The notes beneath the pieces are model-generated. The model was not told where the DNA came from. It did not search any database and worked only from the letters and a program-made list of their open reading frames with translations. The translations under genes were made by a program, and so were the position numbers. Positions 42,065 through 52,852 of a stretch of DNA of 64,000 nucleotides are shown here, piece after piece; the stretch's first letter is position 1, and each line of letters opens with the position of its first letter. The stretch comes from Spraguea lophii (lineage: Eukaryota; Microsporidia; Spragueidae), in the NCBI GenBank assembly GCA_001887945.1, contig LDOQ01000320.1, forward strand, positions 1-64,000. The letters are read 5' to 3'.

Positions 42065-43918
42065 TTATTGTAATAATTTTAAAAACATTCTACCTTCATC
42101 TGTATCTTCTAACTCTATACTATATCTTGCTTTTAATTCTTTTATTAAGTGTATTAGCTTACTATTATATTTTAATAAAGAATATTGTATTAATTTATTA
42201 AATAATTTCAATAGACTATCTTTAGGTTGTATTTCTTCTAAGAAACATTTTTTTATTAAAAATATTATTAACTTCATATCATTGGGTGTTAAAAATATAA
42301 GAATATTATTATTATCGTTGAAAATGGAGTGTAGGTGATTTATAACAGTTTTATTATCTACGTTTGTATCTGATATAGAATAAAGCGTTAGTAGAATATT
42401 TAATAGTAGATTACAATTATTTGTATTTGTCATTTGGGTAAGCATATAATTTATACCTTCGATTAAATCTTTTTTTATAAATGTATTATATTTTCTTATT
42501 CCTACCAGTGCATACGTATAATATTCTTTCTTTTGTTTTCTTAATATTAAAATATATATTCTTATTAATGCATCTATACAATTTTTTTCTATATTTATTT
42601 TTTCTCTGTCTGTCATTTTACCTTCTTCTTTATATAATTTTCTTTTCATTATTTCTTCCATATTTTTCTTTTTTTCTAAAAATTTTAATAAATATTTTAT
42701 TTCTTGAAATAAATTAAGACTATTTTTTTCTTCCATTACATTGTAATCTTCTGTTATATTTTTTTTATTAACTATTTTACTCCTATGATCTATTAATTTG
42801 TATTTATAACAATTTTTACAGCCTTTAAAACATTTACATTCTATATTTTTACATTCTTTGCAACCATCGCCTTTGCATTCGCATTCATTTTTTATATAAA
42901 TTCTTATCTTCTCTTTTATTTCGTTTAACATATTTTTATTGTCTATTTTGTTTTTCATAGCTTTTATTTCTGAAATAATTTCTTCGTAGAAATTCTTTTC
43001 TTTAGCTTGTAATTCAAATGTGAAATTATACGTATAATCTAATAATGATGGCATAAAATTCAGATTGTACATAAAATTGAGTATTTTGTGTGTAATGTAT
43101 ATATTATTTTTATCTTCTAATTTATTTTTTATCGTTGTTGTGCAAAATTCGGCGATAAGGGAAATTGGGAGTGTAGAAAATATATTTAATTCATTCATTT
43201 TTATATTTGGATTGTTTATTATTTTCTTTAATTCGTTGATATCTATATTTATTTTAGTATTTATTGTAGTATGGTTGTTATCTGTTATAGTTGGTATAAT
43301 ATTATTATCTGTTATAGTGTTTTTACCTGCTATGATGTTTTCATTGTTCATAGTGTTTTCGTTTGTTATACTGTTTTTATCGGTTATAGCGTTTTCATCG
43401 GTCATATCCTTAGTAGTTGTATTGTTTTCTACAATACTCATATTACTTTCTTTGTTTTCTTGGTTTTCCATAATATTTGTATTATTAAATATATTATTGT
43501 TATTATTTTGTTTATCATTTTTATTACATTTGATTTTTGTCCCATCCAATACTTTCATTATCATTTTTTCTGTAAAATTAAAGTGATCGTATTCACTTAA
43601 AAGTACTGCAGCCACATAATATCCAATATTTTTATTTTTGATTATTTCTTTTACGAATTTAGAATATTGCTGTATAAATTTTTTATCATATTCTTTCAAT
43701 GCACTATATTCTTTAGAATGTGTTTTTACTTGATCATCCATTATTTTTATTTTATAGAGTGGTATTAGTTGTTTGTATATTTGTAATATTTTTATAAGAA
43801 TTGTATCTGATTTATATGTAAGTAGGTCAGATATAAGATTTATATGGGTTTCTGGCGATATTATGATTTTTTGAGATATAGCAGATATTTCTTCTTCGGA
43901 TAACATATTATGTGGCAT
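42065..43918 (-). CDS. NOC3-like nucleolar complex protein
   Basis: 617 residues. The N-terminal region matches the NOC3 domain: helix ISQKIIISPETHINLISDLL, then IKILQIYKQLIPLYKIK (family: L-L-x-x-F-K-D-I-I-P-x-Y-R-I-R), then HSKEYSALKEYDKKFIQQYS (family: L-R-x-Y-E-x-x-L-L-x-x-Y) and AVLLSEYDHFNFTEKMI (family: PHFNF). The C-terminal half is a HEAT-like helical repeat region including the CBF-type segment. NOC3 acts in nucleolar maturation and transport of the 60S ribosomal subunit with NOC2, and in yeast also in replication licensing. Two oddities are an Asn/Thr-rich insertion (about residues 145-220) and a Cys-rich patch at about 345-372 with eight cysteines in 25 residues. CCC lies seven bases before the start. 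Confidence 0.75.
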   Translation of the reverse strand: MPHNMLSEEEISAISQKIIISPETHINLISDLLTYKSDTILIKILQIYKQLIPLYKIKIMDDQVKTHSKEYSALKEYDKKFIQQYSKFVKEIIKNKNIGYYVAAVLLSEYDHFNFTEKMIMKVLDGTKIKCNKNDKQNNNNNIFNNTNIMENQENKESNMSIVENNTTTKDMTDENAITDKNSITNENTMNNENIIAGKNTITDNNIIPTITDNNHTTINTKINIDINELKKIINNPNIKMNELNIFSTLPISLIAEFCTTTIKNKLEDKNNIYITHKILNFMYNLNFMPSLLDYTYNFTFELQAKEKNFYEEIISEIKAMKNKIDNKNMLNEIKEKIRIYIKNECECKGDGCKECKNIECKCFKGCKNCYKYKLIDHRSKIVNKKNITEDYNVMEEKNSLNLFQEIKYLLKFLEKKKNMEEIMKRKLYKEEGKMTDREKINIEKNCIDALIRIYILILRKQKKEYYTYALVGIRKYNTFIKKDLIEGINYMLTQMTNTNNCNLLLNILLTLYSISDTNVDNKTVINHLHSIFNDNNNILIFLTPNDMKLIIFLIKKCFLEEIQPKDSLLKLFNKLIQYSLLKYNSKLIHLIKELKARYSIELEDTDEGRMFLKLLQ

Positions 43919-43924
43919 TAAAAT

Positions 43925-43927
43925 GGG
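43925..43927 (-). promoter_or_regulatory. CCC start-site motif (minus strand)
   Basis: The minus strand reads CTACCCATTTTAATG into the NOC3-like gene. Confidence 0.5.
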
Positions 43928-44639
43928 TAGAAAAAAAATTTAAATATTTATATAAAAACTGAGAAAATAATAAAATTAAGAATTTTATATAAATATTTTT
44001 TATTTTTTTATAATGTAAAAGTTAATATTAAATATTAAATAATAATATTGTTTTATTTTGATTGTTTATATATATTTTATTATAATAATAAATAATTGAA
44101 ACGTTATATTGATATCGGGTTATTTTGATAAAGTATAATTTATTAGTTTTTTAGATTATCTATATAAAGTTATATATGGAATATGAGAGTATATAAAATT
44201 TTGTTATTTTTTTAGATTGTTGTTTTTATAATTTTATTGTCAATATACAATTTTTTTAGTTTAAAAACTTTGTAAAATAAATACAAGAAAATAGATTATA
44301 TAGAAATAATAATAATTTTTTATTATGGATTAAATAATATAATAATATAGTATTCATATTATCTATTAAATATTATAATGTATTGTATTTGAATCAAATC
44401 AAAAAAGATAGAATACTAATATATTCAATCCACGATAAAAAATATAATAATAAGATTCAATTGTGTAATATTTAAAATAATAATATATTATATAGTGTAT
44501 GATATAGCGTATGGTATAAAATTTATATAACGTATGATATAGTATATAATATAGAATACGAGGAATTTTTATAAAAGAATATTTTTTACACATAATTTTG
44601 GATTTCAATTCATTTTTAGTAAAAAGTCTACTAGGATGA

Positions 44640-46120
44640 GAACAAAAAAGTATATTATTAAAGAGATTGAAAAATAAAAAAACTTTAATTTGGTTTAAAT
44701 AAAACTATCAAATCCGAAAAAAATGTCTTTTATTTTCTAAAAGTTTAAAAATTCATTAATAAAATTCTGAAACTTTTATATTTGTTGGACTCTTTTGATT
44801 TTAAGTGTTTCCATTTGTTTATGATTCTTTGCGTACTCATTTCATGATTATTCGGACCAGCAAGAATATGTATGATTAATAATCACGTACTTATGTGTTG
44901 GTTTTTTTTAAAAAAATTATATCTTTTCCAACAATCTGTAATTAAGGTTGTTTTTGATTTTACATTCATATATATGATTTTTTGATGTTTATTAGAATTT
45001 CTCTTTATTATTATCGCAAATAAAAAATCATCGTTTTCTCTACATACATTAGCACAACCCAAATTTGTTTTGTTATTTTACCTTATTATATTTTTTTGGC
45101 AACAAAAGATTCATCTATTTCGACTATATGATGGTTACCTCTATTTCATTTTTTGCGAGATTAGATAATCTCTGTTAATATACATTCTTTCGGCTGTCTC
45201 CTTATTTAAATCTATTTCTTTAATTATTTTTTTAATTTTATTTTTTCAGATTTTTTTTTTACGAATGAAACTTTTATTTATCAAAGCTTCCTGGCCGGTT
45301 GCGGCCTACCATGGTCTGTGACCTTCGGTTCCTCGAGCGAAATTAAACTTGTACTAACTGGTTTCACTACAGATATGCATTAATCTCATCTTACCTTATG
45401 CTCCAGAGTGTTAGGATTTTGCGTCTGGTGCGCGTCGCCGCCCCCACTTCCAGCTCTTAAGGAATTCCCAGCCTCTTTCGTTGCATAGTATTGGCCGAGT
45501 CACAAATCAATACAGGGATTGCAACTACATCAGCTGAACACTACTTTAATCTAGTAGCGGGGCCGTCATACAAGGCACAGCTATGCTGCGCTATCGAAAC
45601 CTCACCCACTCAACAACCTTTTTTTTCTCTTCTGCATTTATTATTATTTTTTTTTTGTTTTGAAATTTTTTTTCTGGATGAGGGATTCGAACCCGCCAGG
45701 CTTGGGGTTTGGTTACCACCCCACGACCACTGGGCCAGGCGGGACTTTTTTATTTCTATAAAGTAAAAAATAACGAAAAAAGCCCAGGAAAAGTCGTTTT
45801 TTCGACAAATGATGGATATCAACGAAGAAAAAACTTAAATTATTTAATTCGACTTCTTGCTCGATTTATTATAGTCTAAAAAACAATGTACAAAGCATAA
45901 TATACATTACAAACTACAGGTATATATTTTGTTTCAAACCTTTTTCAAATTACAATATACACAGTTACTTTTATTTTATCTTAATGATCGTCGTTATTAT
46001 TTTTTGAAAACCATAATAGAGTTTTAGTTATCTTTCTGTATATTTAATTCTCGGATATTTTCATGATTATTTAACTTTTCTTCATTATTTGTATATTTAA
46101 TTTTTTTTATCTAAGAGTGC
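44640..46120 (-). mobile_element. Decayed Merlin-type transposon, split by a SINE
   Basis: On the minus strand, VKSKTTLITDCWKRYNFFKK (44900-44960) carries the family's second catalytic block (ITDCWKxY). Downstream pieces give VIINHTY and STQRIINKWKHLKSK (44790-44870), the HxxNH and TQRI blocks. The 5' half should lie to the right, but a young SINE interrupts at 45251-45745. Sequence beyond it (45746-46120) contains only weak transposase-like pieces. Frames are broken throughout. Confidence 0.6.
45251..45745 (-). mobile_element. tRNA-derived SINE, young copy inserted into a Merlin element
   Basis: Minus strand, nearly identical to the copies at 2249 and 22300. The A tail appears as the T run from 45251, the B box lies at 45683-45693, and the head ends GGGAC at 45745. 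A clean target duplication could not be assigned because both flanks are T-rich. Its 91-codon internal frame (45491-45766) is the counterpart of the one in the 2.2-kb copy and is a by-product of the conserved SINE sequence. Confidence 0.85.
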
Positions 46121-47101
46121 GTGATTTAAATCAACGTTACCCGGGATTCAAACATCATCAGTATAAATTTTATATCTGTGTGTTAACAAATTGATTATGA
46201 AATCATTAGATAAAAAATATTTGAAGCGAGGAAAATTATCTTCAATTTGGGATATTCGTTAGAAACTAAGAATATATAAAAATTGAAAAGAATTAGATGA
46301 TATATAAGTATCTGGACATCTTGTGTGAAAATAAAAATTGTTTTTAAGTCAGAATTTCTATATATTCTTTTGTAATTAATATATTTATTAAATAATAATG
46401 TTGCTTAAAAACTATTATTGTTATTTTGTAGGTATTTAAACAACACCATCAATAAAATGAATAAAAAAATTAATGTCAGATTCAGTTATGTAAATTTTTT
46501 ATAAAATATCCTGTTATATCTAACCGAAATATTATAGAATTTATAACTTACGTTAGCGACTTTTACCCAAAGTAGATAATTATTAAAATATATATTTTAT
46601 TACAATAAAATAATATTTAACATCATTAAGAACTCTGTTTAATAAAAAAATATCTGTGTATCATAATCAGTTGCTTAATATAAAAAAAATGTCTTGATTT
46701 AGAACAAAAAATTATATATTGGTATGATTTGTTATAAAAATATATGTTTTACTTGAAATAAAAAACAAAAGAAATAACTTAATAAGGAATATTTTTTAAA
46801 ATAAAAAATACGATGGAACAGATTTTATTTAAAACGTTTGTATTTTAAAAAAAAACTGATTATATTTATTTTGGTGAATATTTTAAAAATGTTTATTCCA
46901 TAAATAAATATTTTTATGATTGAAACGAATAATTCAGTTTTATGTAAAATATCAATTCAATTATAAAAATTATATTCAAATTATTTATTCTATAGATATT
47001 ATTTGTAAAAAAAATCCTTCTATCGAAAATAGTATTTCTTTCTTTAAAAGGTTATTACTGTTTTTGAATCTTTATTTATATACGGACCGACTCTTCTTTC
47101 A
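46121..47101. other. A+T-rich upstream region of the LRR gene
   Basis: No gene recognised. A 67-codon frame at 46920-47123 overlaps the start of the LRR gene in another frame and has no domain. Apart from it, only A+T-rich sequence is visible. Confidence 0.4.
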
Positions 47102-49660
47102 ATGTTTAATTTCTCGTTTTTAATATTTTTCTTATTTTCTTTTCAAGATGAAAATGTTGAAGACATGTTATATGCTTTATCAAGTGAAGAAAACAGGGGC
47201 GAACAAATGGATATGTTACATACGTACTTCGGTTCAAGAAATATTAACTTTGATTATGATCAACATATTTTTCAATTGAATATTAAATGTAATGAAGAAG
47301 CTGCATATATTTATAGAGATATATGGTTATTAGATAAAATACAAAGATTAGTGGTAGAAAAATGTCATTTAATTGAATTACCAGATACTATGGAAAGGCT
47401 GAATTCTCTTACAATGTTAAATGCAAGATCAAATATGTTTTTAGTAATACCACCTGTAATATTCCAATTGGAATCTTTGGTAGAATTAAACCTAGATTAT
47501 AATTTTATATCTAAAATTCCAGATGATATAATATTTCTTACAAATCTTATGCTCTTACATTTATCAAATAACAATATAATTAGGATAGTTGGAATTTTTG
47601 AAAGGCTTAAAAGGTTGAGGCATTTAAACCTTGGTCATAATCCTCATTTATTGAGACATGAAAATGATAGGCCGGAGATTCAAAGAGAAATTTCATTTTT
47701 TTCGGTTATTCCAAAGAATATTCAAAAATTAGATTTACCATCTATAAATATAGTTTTCGTTCCGACGAATATAACAAAGCTTGTGGAATTAAAATATTTA
47801 AATATATCAAATAATAATATTATAAGTCTCCCCAAAAATCTTTGTATAATGAAACGCCTTACAAAGTTAGATGTTAGTAATAATTTTCTTTCGAGCTTTC
47901 CAAATTTCCTAGGCAATCTTCCAGAATTAAAAGATTTAAAAATGATCAATAATCGACTTACAGAAGTAATAATAGAAGGCTCCGAATTCCTGTCTTTAAA
48001 ACTTTTAGAATTAGATACAAATCCTATTGAGAAGGTTTTATTATATAGTAATTCCTTAAGAAATCTAGATCTGTTGAGTCTAGAAAATGTTCTACTAAAG
48101 GAATTTAATATTAAAGAATCGGGATTTAGAAGTAATTTATACAAATTAAGAACGGGGCGAATTATGAATGATTTTAAAATGGTACACTTATTTATCACAT
48201 TATGGTCTTTAGATACAATAGAGCAAATTTTTGAAATCACAACTTTGACAAACATAAAATTGGCTTGTGTGGTATCAGATTTTTTCTTTCCTCAAGATCA
48301 ATTACTTCATAATTTATCACGAATGGTTTTATTAGAATATCTCATAATCCAAAATGCAGGTCTTAAAGAATTTCCAAAACAGATATTACCTCTTACACAA
48401 TTAAAATATTTGGATCTATCAAAAAATAAATTAGTATTCTTGCCTGATATAATAAGATATTTACAAACAGATATATTAGTCTTGGATCAGAACGAAATAA
48501 AAAATATATCACCAGAATTATTTTATAATGAGCATTTAGAAAAATTATCGTTAAAACGTAATAAAATAAAAAGTTTCCCAAAATTTTTTTCTAAAGGAGA
48601 AAATTTTAAATGTGTTATAGATATGCGTGTTAATAAAATAAGTATGTATGGAAATGCATATACTAGTGGTATTCTCGACATTCCTTTTACTATGGCTGAA
48701 AATTTTCATTTCACGGGTAAACAATTTAATACAGATTATACAGAATATTACGAAATTATAGATTGTATTCGTAGTAGATATAAATACAAGTGGGTAGAAA
48801 GTAAAGTGTTTGAGTTAAAATCACAAGCAATTCCTAATCATACTTTGGATTATGAACAAATAGAGGCCTTATTTACATCTCTAGAAACAAAAATACAAAG
48901 TTCTAGATTAAAAAGTATCACAAAAAATTATATTGGAAAAATATATGGAATGGATACACAATTACCAGAAGATATTTCAGCCCGTTACGGTGATAGACAA
49001 AGAAATGTTTTAAAAAATTATATTGAAGAAATTTTAAAACGAATGGTTAAATTATTGAATACAGGAGAAGATGAATCATTAATCGAAAACTGTTTTATTT
49101 TACTTGGAGAAGGATATAATGTTTGTTATGATGGACAACAAGAACATCTCGTGGAAGTAATAAAAATTTTAAAAAATCAAAACCTTGAAAATTTAGAACA
49201 TTCGATTAATGAATTAATTGTTCAATATAAATATGATGCTTTAAAAAAACTTACTACATCCAATTCATATAAACAAAATGTTCATATTTTAGCATTCTGG
49301 AGATATCATTTGTCAAGTAGGTTTGGATTTGAAAAAACAGACATTCTCTATAGAGTTAATTTTGAATCGTTATTATTAGAATCAGAAGCATATATTGTAT
49401 TTCAAATGAATAAAGCATTGGAAGTTGAAAAAGTCTTAAATGATTTTATAGAATCTATAAACAGCACACCTAAATTAATAACTCTGATATCAGAAAAATT
49501 ATACACATCATATGCAAATGATTTAGACATGCTTAAGCAAATGGTGGTTTGTGAAGGTGAGGTTGAGGACTTATTAATAAAAGGAATAACATTGATAGGA
49601 CTAGAAGAAATATTACTACATTATGGATATCTTAAAAAAACAGCTAGGATTTTTCATTAA
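47102..49660 (+). CDS. Secreted leucine-rich-repeat protein with NEL-like C-terminal domain
   Basis: 852 residues. A short signal peptide comes first (MFNFSFLIFFLFSFQ). Residues about 80-500 are leucine-rich repeats of the L-x-x-L-x-L-x-x-N-x-L-x-x-L-P type (LVELNLDYNFISKIP, LKYLDLSKNKLVFLP). From about 600 on comes an all-helical domain. Around residue 675, ENCFILLGEGYNVCYDGQQE places a Cys-x-Asp after a C-F-x-L-x-x-E-like helix. It is followed by KYDALKKLTT and ILAFWRYHLSSRFGFEKTD, which resemble in order the bacterial NEL ubiquitin-ligase domain of IpaH/SspH proteins (CxD active site, then F-R-L-E-x-L-x-x-I-A and V-Y-L-A-x-Q-x-x-L). This resemblance is by eye only. Microsporidia carry many secreted LRR proteins, and a host-facing role is inferred. 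A decayed paralogue lies at 10.5-13.5 kb. Confidence 0.7.
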   Translation: MFNFSFLIFFLFSFQDENVEDMLYALSSEENRGEQMDMLHTYFGSRNINFDYDQHIFQLNIKCNEEAAYIYRDIWLLDKIQRLVVEKCHLIELPDTMERLNSLTMLNARSNMFLVIPPVIFQLESLVELNLDYNFISKIPDDIIFLTNLMLLHLSNNNIIRIVGIFERLKRLRHLNLGHNPHLLRHENDRPEIQREISFFSVIPKNIQKLDLPSINIVFVPTNITKLVELKYLNISNNNIISLPKNLCIMKRLTKLDVSNNFLSSFPNFLGNLPELKDLKMINNRLTEVIIEGSEFLSLKLLELDTNPIEKVLLYSNSLRNLDLLSLENVLLKEFNIKESGFRSNLYKLRTGRIMNDFKMVHLFITLWSLDTIEQIFEITTLTNIKLACVVSDFFFPQDQLLHNLSRMVLLEYLIIQNAGLKEFPKQILPLTQLKYLDLSKNKLVFLPDIIRYLQTDILVLDQNEIKNISPELFYNEHLEKLSLKRNKIKSFPKFFSKGENFKCVIDMRVNKISMYGNAYTSGILDIPFTMAENFHFTGKQFNTDYTEYYEIIDCIRSRYKYKWVESKVFELKSQAIPNHTLDYEQIEALFTSLETKIQSSRLKSITKNYIGKIYGMDTQLPEDISARYGDRQRNVLKNYIEEILKRMVKLLNTGEDESLIENCFILLGEGYNVCYDGQQEHLVEVIKILKNQNLENLEHSINELIVQYKYDALKKLTTSNSYKQNVHILAFWRYHLSSRFGFEKTDILYRVNFESLLLESEAYIVFQMNKALEVEKVLNDFIESINSTPKLITLISEKLYTSYANDLDMLKQMVVCEGEVEDLLIKGITLIGLEEILLHYGYLKKTARIFH

Positions 49661-49885
49661 TAAAGATTACATCATAATCTAAATTATTTAACCGATTGAA
49701 ATTATTTATTTAAGACTTTAAAAATAAGTAAACCAGGAAAACTTTTATCGATCGTCGATTTTATAAAACATTATAAAACAACAGATAAAAATTAATTGTA
49801 ATATTTTTATTTAAATTTATTTATATGTATTCCAAGTTATTACAAATAACTCTGAATCATTTTATTCTTTCCAACATATAATATA

Positions 49886-51076
49886 TAGGGGTTTTCGATC
49901 AAATTCGTATGGTGTCAAAATAATTAAAAATATTTTAAAAAGAATGGAGTTTTTTTTCAATCAATTTTGACGACCCTAATGAATGAAAAAAAATACAAAA
50001 AAACTGAGGTTAAGACAAGAGAACAAATTCTGTTTTTACATAATAAAGGTATGTCTTATAATAAAATAGGATATAAACGGGGATTGGCTAAATCAATTAT
50101 TGAAAATTCAATAACAAAACTGTTTTATCGGTTGAAGGAAGGGCGAGGATAAAAGATTAAACTTGGTGATGTCGAAAAAAAATTTATATCTGACCTTGTT
50201 AATGGCAACCCGATAATCACTTTTAAAAAATAACAGAAAAGGAGAACGAAAGGTTTTTAATATATGTTTCCACGTCTACAATTTTCAGAAACTTAAAAAA
50301 CTTACATTTTTCTTAAAATCGCTGACCATTGTTCCAGTGAATAGAAACACAGAGACAACAGTTGAAAAACATAGAGAATATGAAGAGAAATTCACACGCT
50401 TATCATATGAAAATTCATCTGAATCATTCATATTTATCGATGAAATAGAATTTTCTTTCGCAACCAGAGTTAAACGTGGCAGAGCAATTATTGACAAATC
50501 TGCATATATAGAAGCTGGAGGTGTAAGAGCAAAAAGTTATAGTTTTATAACGGGTGTAAATAAGAATATTATAATACATTATAAAAACAATGTTAATAAT
50601 GTAAATGCATTGATTTTAAAGAGTTTTTAAGAGATCTACATATCATTATCATTGGCAAAGGAATTAGTAATCCAATATATATTTTTGATAATGCTAGGAT
50701 ATATCATTATAGTGGTGTTATTGATTTAATTTCGGAATTTAATCTTTCAGTTTTGTATTTTCCACTATATTCACTGTTTTAAAATATGATAAAGAATTAT
50801 TTTAACAAATGCAAAGGTATTATTGGAAGAATGGTGACAAACACACGAGAGGAACTTTTTGGTCGTATCGATAAGAGTTTTAATTGTATAACATCACGAT
50901 CTAACAGATTTTTTAGAAAAATGTTGAGATATTTACCAGGGTGTAGGAATAATGAAATTATACTTGAATAAATTATTTATTCTAATAAAGTGTTTTTTTT
51001 ACATATATACTATTTTACAAACTATATTTATTCTAATATAATTTTTAAACCGTACAAATTTGATTGAAACCCTCTA
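49886..51076 (+). mobile_element. Tc1/IS630-type DNA transposon, disabled
   Basis: Bounded by TA and imperfect 25-27-bp inverted repeats: GGGGTTTTCGATCAAATTCG at the left and, inverted, GAGGGTTTCAATCAAATTTG at the right (51049-51074). Inside, the plus strand gives a helix-turn-helix piece (49967-50152, EQILFLHNKGMSYNKIG), then KKLKKLTFFLKSLTIVP, ESFIFIDEIEFSF (first catalytic Asp, with the family's FIDE) and YIFDNARIYHYSG (second Asp, DNAR-x-x-H). NMIKNYFNKCKG stands where the family has N-P-I-E-x-x-F, so the third acidic residue is Lys. Frameshifts near 50170-50330 and 50630 and a stop near 50780 separate the pieces. It is related to the copy at 25 kb. Confidence 0.8.
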
Positions 51077-51569
51077 TCTATGAACTTATTCCGATATATT
51101 ATTCTTATTTAAAATTATATATTAAAAATTGAAAAAATGTCATATAATTTTAAAAATCTAATAAGTTTAAAATCAGTATAACTATTAATTTTAAATTATA
51201 ACTTTTATATTGATTTGATACTTAACAAGTTATATACCAAAGAATTTATAATATCAGTAAAACTAGAATAAATAGATATACATCATTTGTAAAATTATAA
51301 TACTTTGGAATATAAAATAAAATAAGATCAATGTAATACGTATATAAAATTAATACAAATTTTTTGTATTTTAAAAAATCAATAGTCTCGATCTATGGTG
51401 AATTGTAATCATACATCATCATTCCATTATTACCAAAAAAAATAATTACACAATATATAAAACAACAATATAATTCAGTTATAATAATTCTATAATTCTT
51501 AATACAACCATTATAATAATTATAATAATTCTATAACAATAAATATTTTTCTATAAAAAAATATTTTCT

Positions 51570-51572
51570 CCC
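51570..51572 (+). promoter_or_regulatory. CCC start-site motif
   Basis: TTTTCTCCC directly abuts the ATG at 51573 and is the main support for this short gene's start. Confidence 0.55.
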
Positions 51573-51749
51573 ATGGTTGGAAAGAAACGTAAAAGTAAAA
51601 GAGTTACTACAATACAAAGAGTTAGAAGAGATAGAAAAGTATTAATAAAAAACAAAGAAAGGAAACAAAAGAAATTGATTAAGAAAGCACTAAAAGAAAG
51701 ACTAAAAAATAAATTACAAAAAGAAAAAGAAAAAGAAGTAACAAATTAA
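51573..51749 (+). CDS. 58-residue basic protein resembling a lone Grn1/GNL3 N-terminal domain
   Basis: A short frame preceded directly by CCC: MVGKKRKSKRVTTIQRVRRD, then RKVLIKNKERKQKKLIKKAL and a Lys/Glu-rich end, stop TAA at 51747. The beginning resembles the N-terminal domain of nucleostemin/GNL3L/Grn1 GTPases (MVxKKKSKR, then a Y-K-I-x-K-K-V-like helix and dense Lys/Arg), a basic segment that targets the nucleolus and binds RNA. No GTPase domain follows: the next gene is unrelated and 285 bases away. It is either a minimal nucleolar protein, a small basic ribosomal or assembly protein, or a coincidental Lys/Arg-rich helix. The coding quality and start context argue for a real gene. Confidence 0.55.
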   Translation: MVGKKRKSKRVTTIQRVRRDRKVLIKNKERKQKKLIKKALKERLKNKLQKEKEKEVTN

Positions 51750-52030
51750 ATAATAAAATGTTTTATAATTTAATATTTATTTTTTTGATAAAAATATTTG
51801 TATAAAATATATTTTATTATTTGTAAATATTCTATATATGATTTATATATAATTATTTTCTTTATATATTTTTACTCTGTCAGATCAAATATATCTAATA
51901 AAATTTTATAATTTATAATATATTACAATTATAATAAACTATTATACAAACACTAAACAATTTAACTAATACATTCATTTTAAACACTTGCTCCTTCAAA
52001 CAAAAGAAATATTATTATAAAAATTTTATT

Positions 52031-52034
52031 CCCT
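52031..52034 (+). promoter_or_regulatory. CCCT start-site motif
   Basis: TTTATTCCCT directly abuts the ATG at 52035, the same form as at 28843 and 58564. Confidence 0.55.
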
Positions 52035-52670
52035 ATGGAAGCTACACTTACACCAACCTCTGCTCTTCTTCTAGATAAATTATTTTCAGAAGAAGTACTT
52101 ACTATAGATATATCGAATACAATAATTTTTCAGGAAATGGCACCATGTAATAGTATACTCCGTCAATGTGATATAAGCAATGATTTTTTTGAAAGTCTTA
52201 ATATTACGAATACTACCACTATTAGCTTCATGCGTCCTAATTTTTATATAAAATCTATGCATAATTTACGAATAGAAGTTTTTAAAACAGATATAATTTT
52301 TACGTATACATTAGAAGAATGTATTTTAGAAAGAAAAATCAATATATTTAATTCTGAATTAAAAATATTACATTTTAATACATTATCTATAATACATTTG
52401 GAAAATGATTATCAAATGATTAAAGAAATAGAAAGTGATATAGAAATATCAGTAAGAAATAATATTTTAAAATATAATAATAGGAATATTATACTTAAAA
52501 GAAAAGTAGATTGTAATGATTTTAATATTATAGTAAACGGTAAGAAGATTAGAAAAATAATAGAACAATCTTTTCATTTTTACGATAATTTATTGTTGGT
52601 GGAAGAATCTATAGTAGCTTTTATAATGAAAGATAGTAATGTGATATTCAAAGTATTTATGAGTATATAA
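52035..52670 (+). CDS. Hypothetical protein, possibly 9-1-1-clamp-like (Rad9/Hus1/Rad1)
   Basis: 211 residues with a CCCT start context. Predicted to be rich in beta strands with a few helices. Segments such as FYIKSMHNLRIEVFKTDIIF then TYTLEECILERKINIF recall the Rad9 pattern in which a C-x-I strand follows T-V-E-K. The size is near that of a shortened sliding clamp. No diagnostic motif is visible, so this is a weak guess; PCNA-fold or an unrelated beta protein are both possible. It lies in the same orientation as the next two genes, about 180 bases before the first of them. Confidence 0.35.
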   Translation: MEATLTPTSALLLDKLFSEEVLTIDISNTIIFQEMAPCNSILRQCDISNDFFESLNITNTTTISFMRPNFYIKSMHNLRIEVFKTDIIFTYTLEECILERKINIFNSELKILHFNTLSIIHLENDYQMIKEIESDIEISVRNNILKYNNRNIILKRKVDCNDFNIIVNGKKIRKIIEQSFHFYDNLLLVEESIVAFIMKDSNVIFKVFMSI

Positions 52671-52852
52671 TATAAGAGTAGTAAGTAATATAGGATATTA
52701 GTGAGTGGTATAAAATATGTGTAATAGTATAGGATATGAGTAAGTAAATAATATAAAAATAATATTAAGTAATACAATAGTAACTAATATTAATATCAAA
52801 TAATATTTAACTATTAAATAATAATATTAAATATTTTATATATGATACCCAT

